From the NCBI GenBank assembly GCA_946408355.1, contig CAMJRX010000002.1, positions 44,154 to 108,153 on the forward strand: a stretch of 64,000 nt of DNA, in the 5' to 3' direction. The DNA comes from an uncultured Selenomonadales bacterium. Lineage in GTDB: Bacteria; Bacillota; Negativicutes; Selenomonadales; Selenomonadaceae. Below the pieces are notes generated by a model. The model was not told where the DNA came from. It saw only the letters and a list, made by a program, of their open reading frames with translations, and ran no database searches. Both the position numbers and the translations under genes were made by a program. Shown in pieces: positions 41,378-49,871 of this stretch; the stretch's first letter is position 1, and each line of letters begins with the position of its first letter.

Positions 41378-42616
41378 TCAACCGAGAATGTCGGAGAATT
41401 TTTTGTTCACATCGCGCATTTCAATCATAATTTTATTCATCGTCTTGGCGAAATTAATCATTGCGTTTTCGGAGTAGCGGCTCGCGTCGTAATCCAAAGA
41501 TACGCAATATGTTCCGGTCTCTTGAGCCTCAACCTCTATGTCGAGCGCATTTTCAACAGCGGAAATTTCATTGGGCGGCAGATAAATAACTTTAGCGGTC
41601 GTGTCTGCCAAAAGCATATCGCCGTGCATGTATTTTTGGAAAATGAAACTTACGCAATCGTCCTCAAGTCCCTCGTTATAGATAAGGTTTAGGCTTTTGC
41701 GATATTTCATGCCGATTTGGTTTTGTCCTTCGAGCCGGTTAAGGAATTCTCCAATCGAAATGTCCTCGTGAAAATCCCACGCGCAAGGATATTGCTCCAA
41801 CATCAAGCCCATTAATCGACGCTCGCGCATATTCGTCCGCCCGTTGTGTATCCAGCTCATGATAGAATCTTTCGAGCCGGTTATCTTCGCCAACGTCAAC
41901 ATGCTCGCGCCGAGAAAGAAATTGTTCTCATTGATTCGCGTCGTGCGGAAAAATTCTTCCGTGAAATTTTTAAACTCATAACTTAACTTGCCCTGCGTCC
42001 ATGCAGCTACGCCCTCCACATCAGCGGGCGGCAAATGTTTTTTCGGGTCGAAATTGGCAAGCATTTTTTTCCAATACGCGTGACCTTCGGCAAGTTCTTC
42101 GAGCGGAATTTTCGATTCTTCCTCGACATATTCCGCATAGCTCGGAGAGGTTTTCTTGGCTCTTCCGCGATATGCCGCGTCCACAGCTTTAACGAAAAGA
42201 TACGAGGCAGACACGCCGTCCATTATTGCGTGGTAAAAATCGGCATAAAGATACTTCGCGGTTGGCGTCTGCATAAGATAAATTCGGTACAGCGGGCTAT
42301 TGATTAAATAATACGGCTCGCGCAACTTTTCCATGCGTTGATCGAAAGCTTTATCGCTTAAACCCTCAACAAAAACTCTTTCGGGCGCACCGTCAAAAAT
42401 TTGGCACAAGTCGCTGGTTTCGGGGTGAAAAATAAATCTGCAGTGGAAAATGTCGAACTCTTCCAAGACGTGGTTAATCGCGTCCGCCAAATGATTCATA
42501 TCAATCGACGCCGACAACTTGTAAAGTCCGCCGATATTCATCATCGTCGATTTGGCTTTGTTAAAATGCGTGTCGACCAGCCAACGTTGAATCGGACGCA
42601 ACGGATAATACTTCAT
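41378..42616 (-). CDS. Stand-alone condensation-domain (acyltransferase) protein
   Basis: A 412-residue protein with the fold of NRPS condensation domains / alcohol acetyltransferases. It starts YYPLRPIQRWLVDTHF, like the core C1 motif of C domains, and has the active-site motif YADFYHAIMDGVSASYL (HHxxxDG with the first His replaced by Tyr; second His about residue 130 retained). No adenylation or carrier domain is attached or nearby, so it is not part of a visible NRPS. Likely transfers an acyl group to an amine or alcohol; the substrate is unknown. GGAGG upstream of the ATG. It has its own promoter and terminator. Confidence 0.75.
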   Translation of the reverse strand: MKYYPLRPIQRWLVDTHFNKAKSTMMNIGGLYKLSASIDMNHLADAINHVLEEFDIFHCRFIFHPETSDLCQIFDGAPERVFVEGLSDKAFDQRMEKLREPYYLINSPLYRIYLMQTPTAKYLYADFYHAIMDGVSASYLFVKAVDAAYRGRAKKTSPSYAEYVEEESKIPLEELAEGHAYWKKMLANFDPKKHLPPADVEGVAAWTQGKLSYEFKNFTEEFFRTTRINENNFFLGASMLTLAKITGSKDSIMSWIHNGRTNMRERRLMGLMLEQYPCAWDFHEDISIGEFLNRLEGQNQIGMKYRKSLNLIYNEGLEDDCVSFIFQKYMHGDMLLADTTAKVIYLPPNEISAVENALDIEVEAQETGTYCVSLDYDASRYSENAMINFAKTMNKIMIEMRDVNKKFSDILG

Positions 42617-42664
42617 AAAATTTTTCCTCCTTATGCTACGATAAATTTGTTATAGCCGTTGATT

Positions 42665-42694
42665 ATCATAAACTTTTTTTTAGATTGTTGTCAA
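42665..42694 (-). promoter_or_regulatory. Promoter of the condensation-domain gene
   Basis: Minus-strand TTGACA (42694-42689), 18-base spacer, TATGAT (42670-42665). The -35 abuts the GH84 stop codon. Confidence 0.6.
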
Positions 42695-44131
42695 TTATTT
42701 CTTGCGCGAAGTTTTATCTTGCTCGTCGAAGAAATTTATAACGTCGTCGATAAATTTACGTCCCGCCTCTTCGGAGATTATCGCTTGCTTTTCGTTAGCG
42801 GTAATTTCCTCGCGCAAAATTTTAAGTGTCGGGTCGAGGCGTCCGGTTTTAAGTGATTCGAGTGCAACTTTATCTGCGCGGGCAATTCTTTTGAGCTGTT
42901 CGAGTTGCGGCTTGCATTCGGCTAAATATATTTGCGGCAGTCGTTGCAGTAAAATATCAACGGCGCGATCAACCTTTGCAATTTCTTTATCAAGCGGCGC
43001 GAAGTCGACGAAAGTTTTCTTGCCCATATCATAAACTAAGTTGTTAGCTATCGTGGCGAATTCAATTGCGTCAGGGGGACCAACTTTAGCCCAAGAATTT
43101 TCCATATGGCGCGAGTGTTCAGCGAAAATTTTCATAGCGGGGGCAAGTGAGCCGAATTGTTCTTGCAAAACTTTATCCCAAGCTTGATCCGCGTCGTAAG
43201 TGGCAGGATTATTAGCGTAAATCGCGCCCGTCGCCAAAGCAATCTTCGACAGCTGAACTTGTTCCATTGGATTAAAGAAAATCGCCGTCATTTTAGCCGT
43301 CGGAAGTTTTTCAATCGCGCCGAGTGCCAATTTAACATTGCGATTGCCGTCGGGAGTCAAAGAATAATCGTTAACGGGATAATTCCACCAAACGCCGACT
43401 TCGCGCCCGAAAATTTTATTGACTTCAGCAAGTTCTTTATCGGTTATGCCGTCGCAGACTACGCCGCTCCCGCTGTACAGTACAACAATACGCGGGTCAA
43501 GATTCTTTGCAAGATCGCGGGTGTAAGGCTTTACTTTATCGCTCTTAACCATGTCAAGATAAAAATATTCCGTCGGCACAGTGATAAGCGGCGCAACGTC
43601 GTTATAGCGTTCGTGCAGATTTTTTTGCACGCGGTTAAGGAATGCCGCCTGATTCTTGCCACTCTCGTGATGATTGCCTTTATCGTCCTTGAGGTCGTCA
43701 AAGAAAATTGCAAAGTCGCGCACACCGATATTATACATTGCGTCGAGCTTGCGAATCATAGCGTTGAAGTCCTCGTCACCTTTTGAGCCGCTGTAACTTA
43801 AATCTAAGCCAGGCGACACGGCGAATATAAATCGAACTTTATTTTCCCTAGCGACAGCAACTAGACGGCTCATTTCGGCGAGCTTTTCGGCGGGATAAGG
43901 CTTGCGCCATTTTTCGCGATGATACGGGTCGTCTTTTGGCGCGTAAATGTAGGAGTTCAAATTATTTTGGCGGCAGAAGTCGATAATATCTACGCGGTCT
44001 TCAAAAGTCCAAGGAGTGCCGTAAAAACCTTCAACGACGCCGCGCAGGGGAATTGGCACTGCTTGAGCTGAACCGTTGATAAAAATCGTCGCCAGCGTCA
44101 AGACAATCAGCCGCGTTAAAAATTTTTTCAT
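42695..44131 (-). CDS. Exported GH84-like beta-N-acetylglucosaminidase
   Basis: A 478-residue protein with a signal peptide (MKKFLTRLIVLTLATIFING, then SAQA) and a GH84 (O-GlcNAcase/NagJ-like) catalytic domain: PLRGVVEGFYGTPWTFEDRV (residues 28-47), NSYIYAPKDDPYHREKWR, and the catalytic aspartate pair in DFAIFFDDLKDD (about residues 141-152). GH84 enzymes remove N-acetylglucosamine by substrate-assisted catalysis; bacterial members act on glycoproteins or mucin-type or hyaluronan sugars. The C-terminal helical region matches the family. Natural substrate here is unknown. GAGGAG upstream of the ATG. Confidence 0.88.
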   Translation of the reverse strand: MKKFLTRLIVLTLATIFINGSAQAVPIPLRGVVEGFYGTPWTFEDRVDIIDFCRQNNLNSYIYAPKDDPYHREKWRKPYPAEKLAEMSRLVAVARENKVRFIFAVSPGLDLSYSGSKGDEDFNAMIRKLDAMYNIGVRDFAIFFDDLKDDKGNHHESGKNQAAFLNRVQKNLHERYNDVAPLITVPTEYFYLDMVKSDKVKPYTRDLAKNLDPRIVVLYSGSGVVCDGITDKELAEVNKIFGREVGVWWNYPVNDYSLTPDGNRNVKLALGAIEKLPTAKMTAIFFNPMEQVQLSKIALATGAIYANNPATYDADQAWDKVLQEQFGSLAPAMKIFAEHSRHMENSWAKVGPPDAIEFATIANNLVYDMGKKTFVDFAPLDKEIAKVDRAVDILLQRLPQIYLAECKPQLEQLKRIARADKVALESLKTGRLDPTLKILREEITANEKQAIISEEAGRKFIDDVINFFDEQDKTSRKK

Positions 44132-44159
44132 TTGAATTGCTCCTCTTGATATGGAAAAT

Positions 44160-44624
44160 TTACTTGGAAAAAATCGAATACAAAACAGTTATAGCAATGC
44201 CGATTGTAGTTATAAGACAAATTTGTCCTTGATTCATAGATGCGTCAATTTTCTTTGAAAGCTCGTCAATTTTGTCCGCTAGTTTGTCAATCTTCGCGTC
44301 TTGCTTATCCATGCGAGCGTTCAACTCTTTACGAACGGTATCAATTTTCGCGTCGACTTTATCAATGTGTTCGCTTAATTCTTGTCGCGTAGTGTCAATT
44401 TTCGCGTCGACTTTATCAATGCGTTCGTTTAATTCTTGTCGCGTAGTTTCCAATTTAGCTTCGAGCTTATCTTGACATTGCTCTATTCTGTCCATGCGAG
44501 CGTTGAGTTCTTTGCGAGAGTCGCGAAATTCGTCTTTTAAATCTTTGAGCTGGAGAAAAATTAAATCGTCAGCCGTCATTGGGATAATTCGCGAAACATT
44601 TTCCTTAGCTTGGGTTTCCGGCAT
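44160..44624 (-). CDS. Coiled-coil protein with 18-residue repeats and C-terminal membrane anchor
   Basis: A 154-residue protein. Residues ~35-125 are a long coiled coil of near-perfect 18-residue repeats (TTRQELNERIDKVDAKID, then TTRQELSEHIDKVDAKID, then TVRKELNARMDKQDAKID). The C-terminus CLITTIGIAITVLYSIF is one membrane span. No catalytic motif. Similar tail-anchored coiled-coil proteins (DUF1640-like) are often membrane-associated scaffolds; function unknown. ATG with GGGAGG upstream, immediately after the CofE-like gene. The repeats are also seen at the DNA level, so repeat-number variation is possible. Confidence 0.75.
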   Translation of the reverse strand: MPETQAKENVSRIIPMTADDLIFLQLKDLKDEFRDSRKELNARMDRIEQCQDKLEAKLETTRQELNERIDKVDAKIDTTRQELSEHIDKVDAKIDTVRKELNARMDKQDAKIDKLADKIDELSKKIDASMNQGQICLITTIGIAITVLYSIFSK

Positions 44625-44625
44625 T

Positions 44626-45288
44626 TTAATTACCTCCCTGCGCCTCCTGATACTGTCGGAAGTTTTTCAAGATACAAATCGGGCGTTTCTGCGAGGCATT
44701 ACCAAAGGGATTATCAATCAGCAAATCAGAGGCAAGTTGCGCGTTCATGCCGGGCGTAGCTCCAACAATTCGCGAGCGTTTCAAGTCGTTGACATCGGCA
44801 ATCATCGCGCCAAAACAATTCAGCCGCGCTTTTAAATCTGCAACAACTTTATCAGGATTTTCCGGACCGTAGACGACGCATTTATCAAACGGCGGCATTG
44901 TACCAGTCACGTCGTCGATTAAAGCCGCTTGACGCCCGCCCCATTTATAAAATAATCCGCGCATACCAATGACTTTACCTAAAAAGCCAGCGAATAACGC
45001 AAATGCAACGCGCCATTCGCCTTCCTTCTCCATCAAAGCTTGCATGCCGTGCGGCGTCGCTAAACTTCCGTAATCGGGAATAAATCGACAACAAAGACGA
45101 GCGAGATTACTGATATGCATTTCGTCGGGGCGAATAATATTTCCCTGCGTTATTGCGACGACACTTTCAGCAACGGTAATCACGTCATCAGCTCCGATTA
45201 TGTCGCGGGTATATTTTTCAATCACGTCGACAATATCATCTTTCGGCGTCAAAATTCTGGTCGTTATCGGGATAATTTCCACGTTCAT
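44626..45288 (-). CDS. CofE-like (F420 gamma-glutamyl ligase family) protein
   Basis: A 220-residue protein of the CofE-like superfamily, whose founding member ligates glutamate to coenzyme F420-0. Visible elements are the N-terminal [36 protein letters not shown], and [20 protein letters not shown]. The organism probably lacks F420 (no other cof genes are seen), so it may ligate an amino acid to another acceptor; substrate is inferred only. ATG 45288 is preferred with AAGGAG 11 bases upstream; a coupled GTG at 45300 (overlapping the previous stop) is possible. Confidence 0.7.
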   Translation of the reverse strand: MNVEIIPITTRILTPKDDIVDVIEKYTRDIIGADDVITVAESVVAITQGNIIRPDEMHISNLARLCCRFIPDYGSLATPHGMQALMEKEGEWRVAFALFAGFLGKVIGMRGLFYKWGGRQAALIDDVTGTMPPFDKCVVYGPENPDKVVADLKARLNCFGAMIADVNDLKRSRIVGATPGMNAQLASDLLIDNPFGNASQKRPICILKNFRQYQEAQGGN

Positions 45289-45296
45289 AAAAATTT

Positions 45297-45839
45297 TCAC
45301 TCCTTAACTAATTCTACGCCGATAATTTTAGCAAGTTCTTCAGCAGTCAAAATAATTCGCGCAATCGACCAATGCATAGGCGTCCGCCCAACTTCGCGAT
45401 AAATAAATTCAACGGGAAAATCTACCATGTGACGAACTGCCTCTTCCAACGAAAGATTTTTCCGCGCCGTCAACGTAACTTTCGCCACAAGATTTGCGCT
45501 CTGTTGATGTTCAATAACTAACGCCTCAAAATAATCGTCTTCGCGGGGAACGCCTTCATGTTCAGCCCTGCCGCGCACGTTCATTCCGTCATATTGCTCA
45601 AATGGCAACAGCGGATGGCAAATTGCGTCGACAATCATAGCCGATTGCGTGCCCTCGTTGCGAAATTCTATCGTCGTTGAAAGCGTTACGGATTTTTCGT
45701 CGCGACTTTCGATTTTAAACGGCGTGCGACTTTCCAACTTTGGAACAACTTTTTCCTGCCCACGATTTTTTAAGTAAAGATACACAACCAATACAACTGC
45801 TAATGCCGCAACGATTAATCCTTCCAATATCGCTAGCAA
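45297..45839 (-). CDS. Membrane-anchored protein of unknown function
   Basis: A 180-residue protein with one N-terminal membrane span ([20 protein letters not shown]) followed by a soluble beta-rich domain ([20 protein letters not shown], then [20 protein letters not shown]). No recognised family. First gene of a three-gene minus-strand operon with the CofE-like and coiled-coil genes (GTGA/TGA-type overlaps). TTG start with AAGGGG upstream. Confidence 0.65.
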   Translation of the reverse strand: MLAILEGLIVAALAVVLVVYLYLKNRGQEKVVPKLESRTPFKIESRDEKSVTLSTTIEFRNEGTQSAMIVDAICHPLLPFEQYDGMNVRGRAEHEGVPREDDYFEALVIEHQQSANLVAKVTLTARKNLSLEEAVRHMVDFPVEFIYREVGRTPMHWSIARIILTAEELAKIIGVELVKE

Positions 45840-45871
45840 AATTTTTCAACCCCTTTTCATTTATACAGCGC

Positions 45872-45899
45872 ATTATAACCGAATCTGGAATTTTTGCAA
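45872..45899 (-). promoter_or_regulatory. Promoter of the CofE-like operon
   Basis: Minus-strand TTGCAA (45899-45894), 16-base spacer, TATAAT (45877-45872). Divergent from the leuA promoter. Confidence 0.55.
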
Positions 45900-45902
45900 A
45901 GC

Positions 45903-45931
45903 TTTACATTAAAGCGCGTTGCGAATATAAT
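45903..45931 (+). promoter_or_regulatory. Promoter of leuA
   Basis: TTTACA (45903-45908), 17-base spacer, TATAAT (45926-45931), about 41 bases before the start. No T-box or leader peptide is apparent. Confidence 0.6.
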
Positions 45932-45972
45932 TGCGCCGGTAAAAATTTTTTAGTTTCAATGAGGTGTTAAGT

Positions 45973-47643
45973 TTGAAGAATCATACAAAGTACAGCAAAG
46001 GTTACTTCCTGCCGCCCGAAATGATTTTGGATTGGGCGAGCAAAGAATATCCCGAAAAGGCTCCGGTGTGGTGCAGTGTCGACTTGCGCGACGGTAATCA
46101 ATCGCTGATTATTCCTATGAGCCTCGACGAGAAAATCGAGTTTTATAAAACGCTCGTCAAAATCGGATTTAAAGAAATTGAAGTCGGCTTTCCTGCCGCC
46201 AGTGATACTGAATACGCGCTCCTTCGCAAGCTGATTGAAGATAATCTTATCCCCGACGATGTAACTGTTCAAGTGTTGACGCAAGCGCGGGAACATATCA
46301 TAAAGAAAACTTTTGAGGCACTCGACGGTGCGAAAAATGCAATCGTCCACGTTTACAACTCGACAAGTGTCGCGCAACGTGAACAAGTTTTTAAAATGTC
46401 TAAGAACGAAATTAAAAATATTGCAATCGACGGAGCGAAACTTTTGCTTGAGCTGACGAATAAGGCGGGCGCAAATTATCGCTTTGAATATTCGCCGGAA
46501 AGTTTTACGGGCACTGAACCCGAATATGCTTTGGAAGTTTGCAACGCAGTCCTCGACGTTTGGGAACCTGTTATTGACCGCCGACCGATTATAAATATTC
46601 CAGTAACTGTCGAAATGAGTTTGCCGCATATTTACGCCGCGCAGGTTGCTTACATTAATAAGTATCTCAAGTTCCGCGATAAAGTTGTCTTGAGCTTGCA
46701 CCCACATAACGATAGAGGTTGTGGCGTGGCAGATTGCGAGCTTGGACTTTTGGCAGGCGCGGACAGAATTGAGGGGACTCTCTTTGGCAACGGCGAACGC
46801 ACTGGCAACGTCGACATTGTAACTTTGGCAATGAATATGTTCGCGCTCGGCGTTGACCCTGAACTTGACTTTACGAATATGCCCGCGCTTGTCGAAATGT
46901 ATGAGCGTGTAACTAGAATGCACGTTCACGACCGGCAACCTTATGCCGGCGCATTGGTCTTTACGGCGTTCAGCGGCTCTCATCAAGATGCGATTGCAAA
47001 AGGTATGCATTGGCGCGACGAAAAAAATCCCGACCGCTGGACTGTACCTTATCTGCCAATCGACCCGCACGACGTTGGACGCGAATACGACGGCGACGTT
47101 ATCCGAATCAATTCGCAAAGTGGCAAGGGCGGCGTCGGCTTTATCATGGAGCAAAAATACGGCGTCGAAATGCCCAAAAAAATGCGCGAGGACTTCGGCT
47201 ATTGCGTCAAGTCTGTTAGCGACCGCAAACACAAAGAACTTTTGCCCGACGAAATTTATCAAATTTTCAGCGACCAATATGTCAACGTCGACAAGCCGTA
47301 TAAGCTTATTGAATTCCACCTGCGCAAAGAACCGGGCGGTGCTCGCGTTGGCAGTGTAGATTTGGAAGTCAACGGCGAACGTGTCACTTATATGGCACGC
47401 GGCAACGGACGCCTCGACGCAGTTTCAAACGCTCTGCAGAAAAATTTAGGCGTAACTTATTCCAATTTGACTTACAACGAACACGCCCTCGAAATTGGAC
47501 AATCTGCGCGGGCTATCGCTTACATTTCGATAACAGGTGCGGACGGCAAAGTTACTTGGGGCGCGGGCATGGATACCGACATTATCACCGCCTCGATTCA
47601 AGCCCTAATCAGCGCGATTAACCGCATGGTTACAAATAAATAA
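45973..47643 (+). CDS. leuA: 2-isopropylmalate synthase
   Basis: LeuA condenses acetyl-CoA with 2-ketoisovalerate, the first step of leucine synthesis. The 556-residue protein is of the longer (yeast/actinobacterial-like) LeuA subtype. Catalytic-barrel motifs are WCSVDLRDGNQSLIIPM (about residues 34-50), EIEVGFPAASDTEY, and the metal site SLHPHNDRGCGVADCEL (about 240-256) with GTLFGNGERTGNVD. The C-terminal ~130 residues are the leucine-sensing regulatory domain (SNLTYNEHALEIGQSARAIA). TTG 45973 is chosen because GAGGTG (45961-45966) is six bases upstream. Confidence 0.95.
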   Translation: MKNHTKYSKGYFLPPEMILDWASKEYPEKAPVWCSVDLRDGNQSLIIPMSLDEKIEFYKTLVKIGFKEIEVGFPAASDTEYALLRKLIEDNLIPDDVTVQVLTQAREHIIKKTFEALDGAKNAIVHVYNSTSVAQREQVFKMSKNEIKNIAIDGAKLLLELTNKAGANYRFEYSPESFTGTEPEYALEVCNAVLDVWEPVIDRRPIINIPVTVEMSLPHIYAAQVAYINKYLKFRDKVVLSLHPHNDRGCGVADCELGLLAGADRIEGTLFGNGERTGNVDIVTLAMNMFALGVDPELDFTNMPALVEMYERVTRMHVHDRQPYAGALVFTAFSGSHQDAIAKGMHWRDEKNPDRWTVPYLPIDPHDVGREYDGDVIRINSQSGKGGVGFIMEQKYGVEMPKKMREDFGYCVKSVSDRKHKELLPDEIYQIFSDQYVNVDKPYKLIEFHLRKEPGGARVGSVDLEVNGERVTYMARGNGRLDAVSNALQKNLGVTYSNLTYNEHALEIGQSARAIAYISITGADGKVTWGAGMDTDIITASIQALISAINRMVTNK

Positions 47644-47760
47644 TTCAAGCAAGAAATCTTAAGGGCGTAGAATTATCAAACTTATAAAAAAGTAAAGACA
47701 TAAATAAAGATTTAAAAAACAAAAAAATAAACCTCGTGCGTAAGCTTGAAGTTTCATTTT

Positions 47761-47789
47761 GCTCGATTTTTATCGGGCTTATTTTTTAG
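47761..47789 (+). terminator. Terminator after leuA
   Basis: GCTCGA (47761-47766), loop, TCGGGC (47773-47778, one G-U), then TTATTTTTT. The rest of 47644-47843 is AT-rich with no gene. Confidence 0.65.
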
Positions 47790-47843
47790 CGTTTATGTTT
47801 TCTTACAAATCGTTTCGACTCTCATAAAGAATTAAACAAGTTT

Positions 47844-48329
47844 TTAATGATGTTTCATGCGCACGACGGTAATTCGCGGGTCAGAGCCTCTTTCCAGCTC
47901 CATTACCATAAACGAACCGCGAGTATCGTCACGCGGGCGGGCGGCACTTCCAGGATTTAAAATGACGGGCGGACCAATCAAATATTCAACAATGTGCGTA
48001 TGTCCATAAACTGCAATGTCCGCGTTCTGCGATTCCGCCGCCTCCATTATGTATTCTTGCGTGTAACGGACGCCATAATTATGCCCATGCGTTATAAAAA
48101 TTTTATGTTCCTCAACTTCGATGATTCTCTCGTACAAAATGTTGGGCGTCGGCCAGTCGCAGTTGCCAGCCACGCCATAAACAGGAACGTCTAATAATGA
48201 TTGCAAATATTCTGCGTCGGGCGTGCAATCGCCCATGTGTAGCCACATATCCATATTTTGCGCGATACTTACTGCCTGGTCTATCGCCGACCAACTTCCG
48301 TGAGTGTCGCTTATAAGTCCAATTTTCAC
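47844..48329 (-). CDS. YfcE/MJ0936-family metallophosphoesterase
   Basis: A 161-residue calcineurin-like phosphodiesterase. All metal motifs are present: GLISDTHGSWSAID, HMGDCTPDA, GVAGNCDWPTP, FITHGHNYGV and AVYGHTHIVEYLIGP. Family members hydrolyse phosphodiesters in vitro; the cellular substrate is unknown. Third gene of the common rph-rdgB-yfcE cluster of Firmicutes, about 55 bases after rdgB. Confidence 0.92.
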   Translation of the reverse strand: MKIGLISDTHGSWSAIDQAVSIAQNMDMWLHMGDCTPDAEYLQSLLDVPVYGVAGNCDWPTPNILYERIIEVEEHKIFITHGHNYGVRYTQEYIMEAAESQNADIAVYGHTHIVEYLIGPPVILNPGSAARPRDDTRGSFMVMELERGSDPRITVVRMKHH

Positions 48330-48384
48330 GGCGGGTGCCGCGCAAGTCCATGCGCGACTATCCTCCTTTCGTTTCTGTAAAGCA

Positions 48385-48978
48385 TTATGAAAATTTTTCT
48401 TTAAGCTTTAAAATCATCTCCCTTAGTGCCGCGCCTCTGTGGCTAATTTTATTTTTTTCGTCGACGGGCAGTTGAGCCATAGTGCGCTTGTCGTCAATGT
48501 AAAAATACGGGTCATAGCCGAAACCGCCGTTGCCTTTAGCGACGGTTTTAATTTTGCCGATTATCTTGCTCTCCGTCAAAAATTCGGTGCCGTCGGTGTC
48601 AACAAAAGCCAATGCGCAACGATAAGCCGCTGTCGACTCGTTAACGCCGATTTTTTTTAGCTCGTCGAGAAGTTTTTGATTGTTTGTAAAGTCGTCAGCA
48701 TGATAACCCGCAAATCGCGCCGAATGTACGCCGGGTAATCCGTTAAGCGCGTCGACTTCAAGCCCCGAATCATCAGCGAGGCAAGCCAGCCCCGTTTTTT
48801 CACGGAAAAATTTTGCTTTGATTAGCGCATTGTCCTCAAAAGTCGCGCCATCCTCCACAGCGTCGGGCAAATTATCAAAATCGGCAAGCGACAAAATTTC
48901 AAGCGGCAAATTTTTAAGTACGAGGCGCATTTCTTTAACTTTATCCAAATTCTTCGACGCAAGCACAATTTTTTTCAT
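48385..48978 (-). CDS. rdgB: XTP/dITP diphosphatase (RdgB/HAM1)
   Basis: RdgB hydrolyses the deaminated purine nucleotides XTP and dITP, preventing their incorporation into nucleic acid. The 197-residue protein has KIVLASKNLDKVKEMRLVL at the N-terminus (SxNxxK), LACLADDSGLEVDALNGLPG (about residues 61-80), GFGYDPYFYI and ISHRGAALREM. ATG 48978 overlaps the rph stop by one base (TGATG), with GAGG upstream; a longer frame is rejected. Confidence 0.95.
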   Translation of the reverse strand: MKKIVLASKNLDKVKEMRLVLKNLPLEILSLADFDNLPDAVEDGATFEDNALIKAKFFREKTGLACLADDSGLEVDALNGLPGVHSARFAGYHADDFTNNQKLLDELKKIGVNESTAAYRCALAFVDTDGTEFLTESKIIGKIKTVAKGNGGFGYDPYFYIDDKRTMAQLPVDEKNKISHRGAALREMILKLKEKFS

Positions 48979-49715
48979 CAGCCAATCCTCCCAACGCGCC
49001 AAACTAATTCTCTGCCGAGTGCGTCTTTTTGCAGGGAAATTAATTCGTTAATGCCGCCTTCCGCTAAATCCAAAATTTCGTTGAGTTGCGAGCGGGTAAA
49101 CGGATTTTTTTCGGCGGTTATCTGCACTTCGACGAGTTCGCCCGTGCCCGTCATAACTACATTGCAATCCGCCGCCGCTGTCGAATCTTCCGCGTAGCAT
49201 AAATCTAAAATTTTTTTTCCGTCGCTTGAAATGCCCGCCGAAATTGCCGCGACAAAATCTTTCACGGGAAAAACGCCGCCGACTTCGTAAATTGTTTCGC
49301 AAGCCTCAACTAACGCGACAAAAGCCCCCGTTATCGACGCAGTGCGCGTGCCTCCGTCAGCTTGAATTACGTCGCAGTCAATTATTATCGAACGCTCGCC
49401 TATAACCGTTAAATCCGTCACGGCTCTCAAGGCTCGACCGATAAGCCGCTGAATTTCCGCAGTTCGCCCGCCGATTTTTGAACGCTCACGAGGAATTCTT
49501 TCCATTGACGAACCTGGTAGCATTGAATATTCCGCGTTAAGCCAACCAGTTCCCGTGCCCTTTAAAAATGCAGGCACATGATCTTCAATCGTCGCCGCGC
49601 AGAGAACTTTTGTATTGCCGATTTCAATCAACGCTGAACCTGCAGGAAATTTTTGCGCTCGACGCTCCAAAAAAACTTCGCGCATTTCGTCAGCACGCCG
49701 TTTGTCTATTCTCAA
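48978..49715 (-). CDS. rph: Ribonuclease PH
   Basis: RNase PH is a phosphate-dependent 3' exonuclease that trims tRNA precursors. The 245-residue protein has [93 protein letters not shown] (about residues 111-130) and [23 protein letters not shown] start with GGAGGTG upstream. First gene of rph-rdgB-yfcE. Confidence 0.96.
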   Translation of the reverse strand: MRIDKRRADEMREVFLERRAQKFPAGSALIEIGNTKVLCAATIEDHVPAFLKGTGTGWLNAEYSMLPGSSMERIPRERSKIGGRTAEIQRLIGRALRAVTDLTVIGERSIIIDCDVIQADGGTRTASITGAFVALVEACETIYEVGGVFPVKDFVAAISAGISSDGKKILDLCYAEDSTAAADCNVVMTGTGELVEVQITAEKNPFTRSQLNEILDLAEGGINELISLQKDALGRELVWRVGRIG

Positions 49716-49808
49716 ATTTTCACCTCCGCATTACTTAATTGAAAGCTAATATATTTTACACAAAAAATTTTTTCGCCGCAATGTTTTAGGAAAATTTTAT
49801 CGCCGTGA

Positions 49809-49837
49809 TTGACGAGTTTTAGCCGCTGTTGTAAAAT
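49809..49837 (+). promoter_or_regulatory. Promoter of the wecA-wecB pair
   Basis: TTGACG (49809-49814), 17-base spacer, TAAAAT (49832-49837), 34 bases before the ATG. Confidence 0.5.
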
Positions 49838-49871
49838 TCTTTCCATAAATTTTGATAGGACGGTTGATTAA

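Noticed and set aside
44272..44475. Direct DNA repeats in 44272-44475 as a possible CRISPR-like array
   Set aside because: They encode in-frame 18-residue coiled-coil repeats and have no unique spacers.
45967..47319. 450-codon minus-strand open frame over leuA
   Set aside because: Exact antisense of a clear leuA gene with no recognisable domain; a shadow of codon bias.
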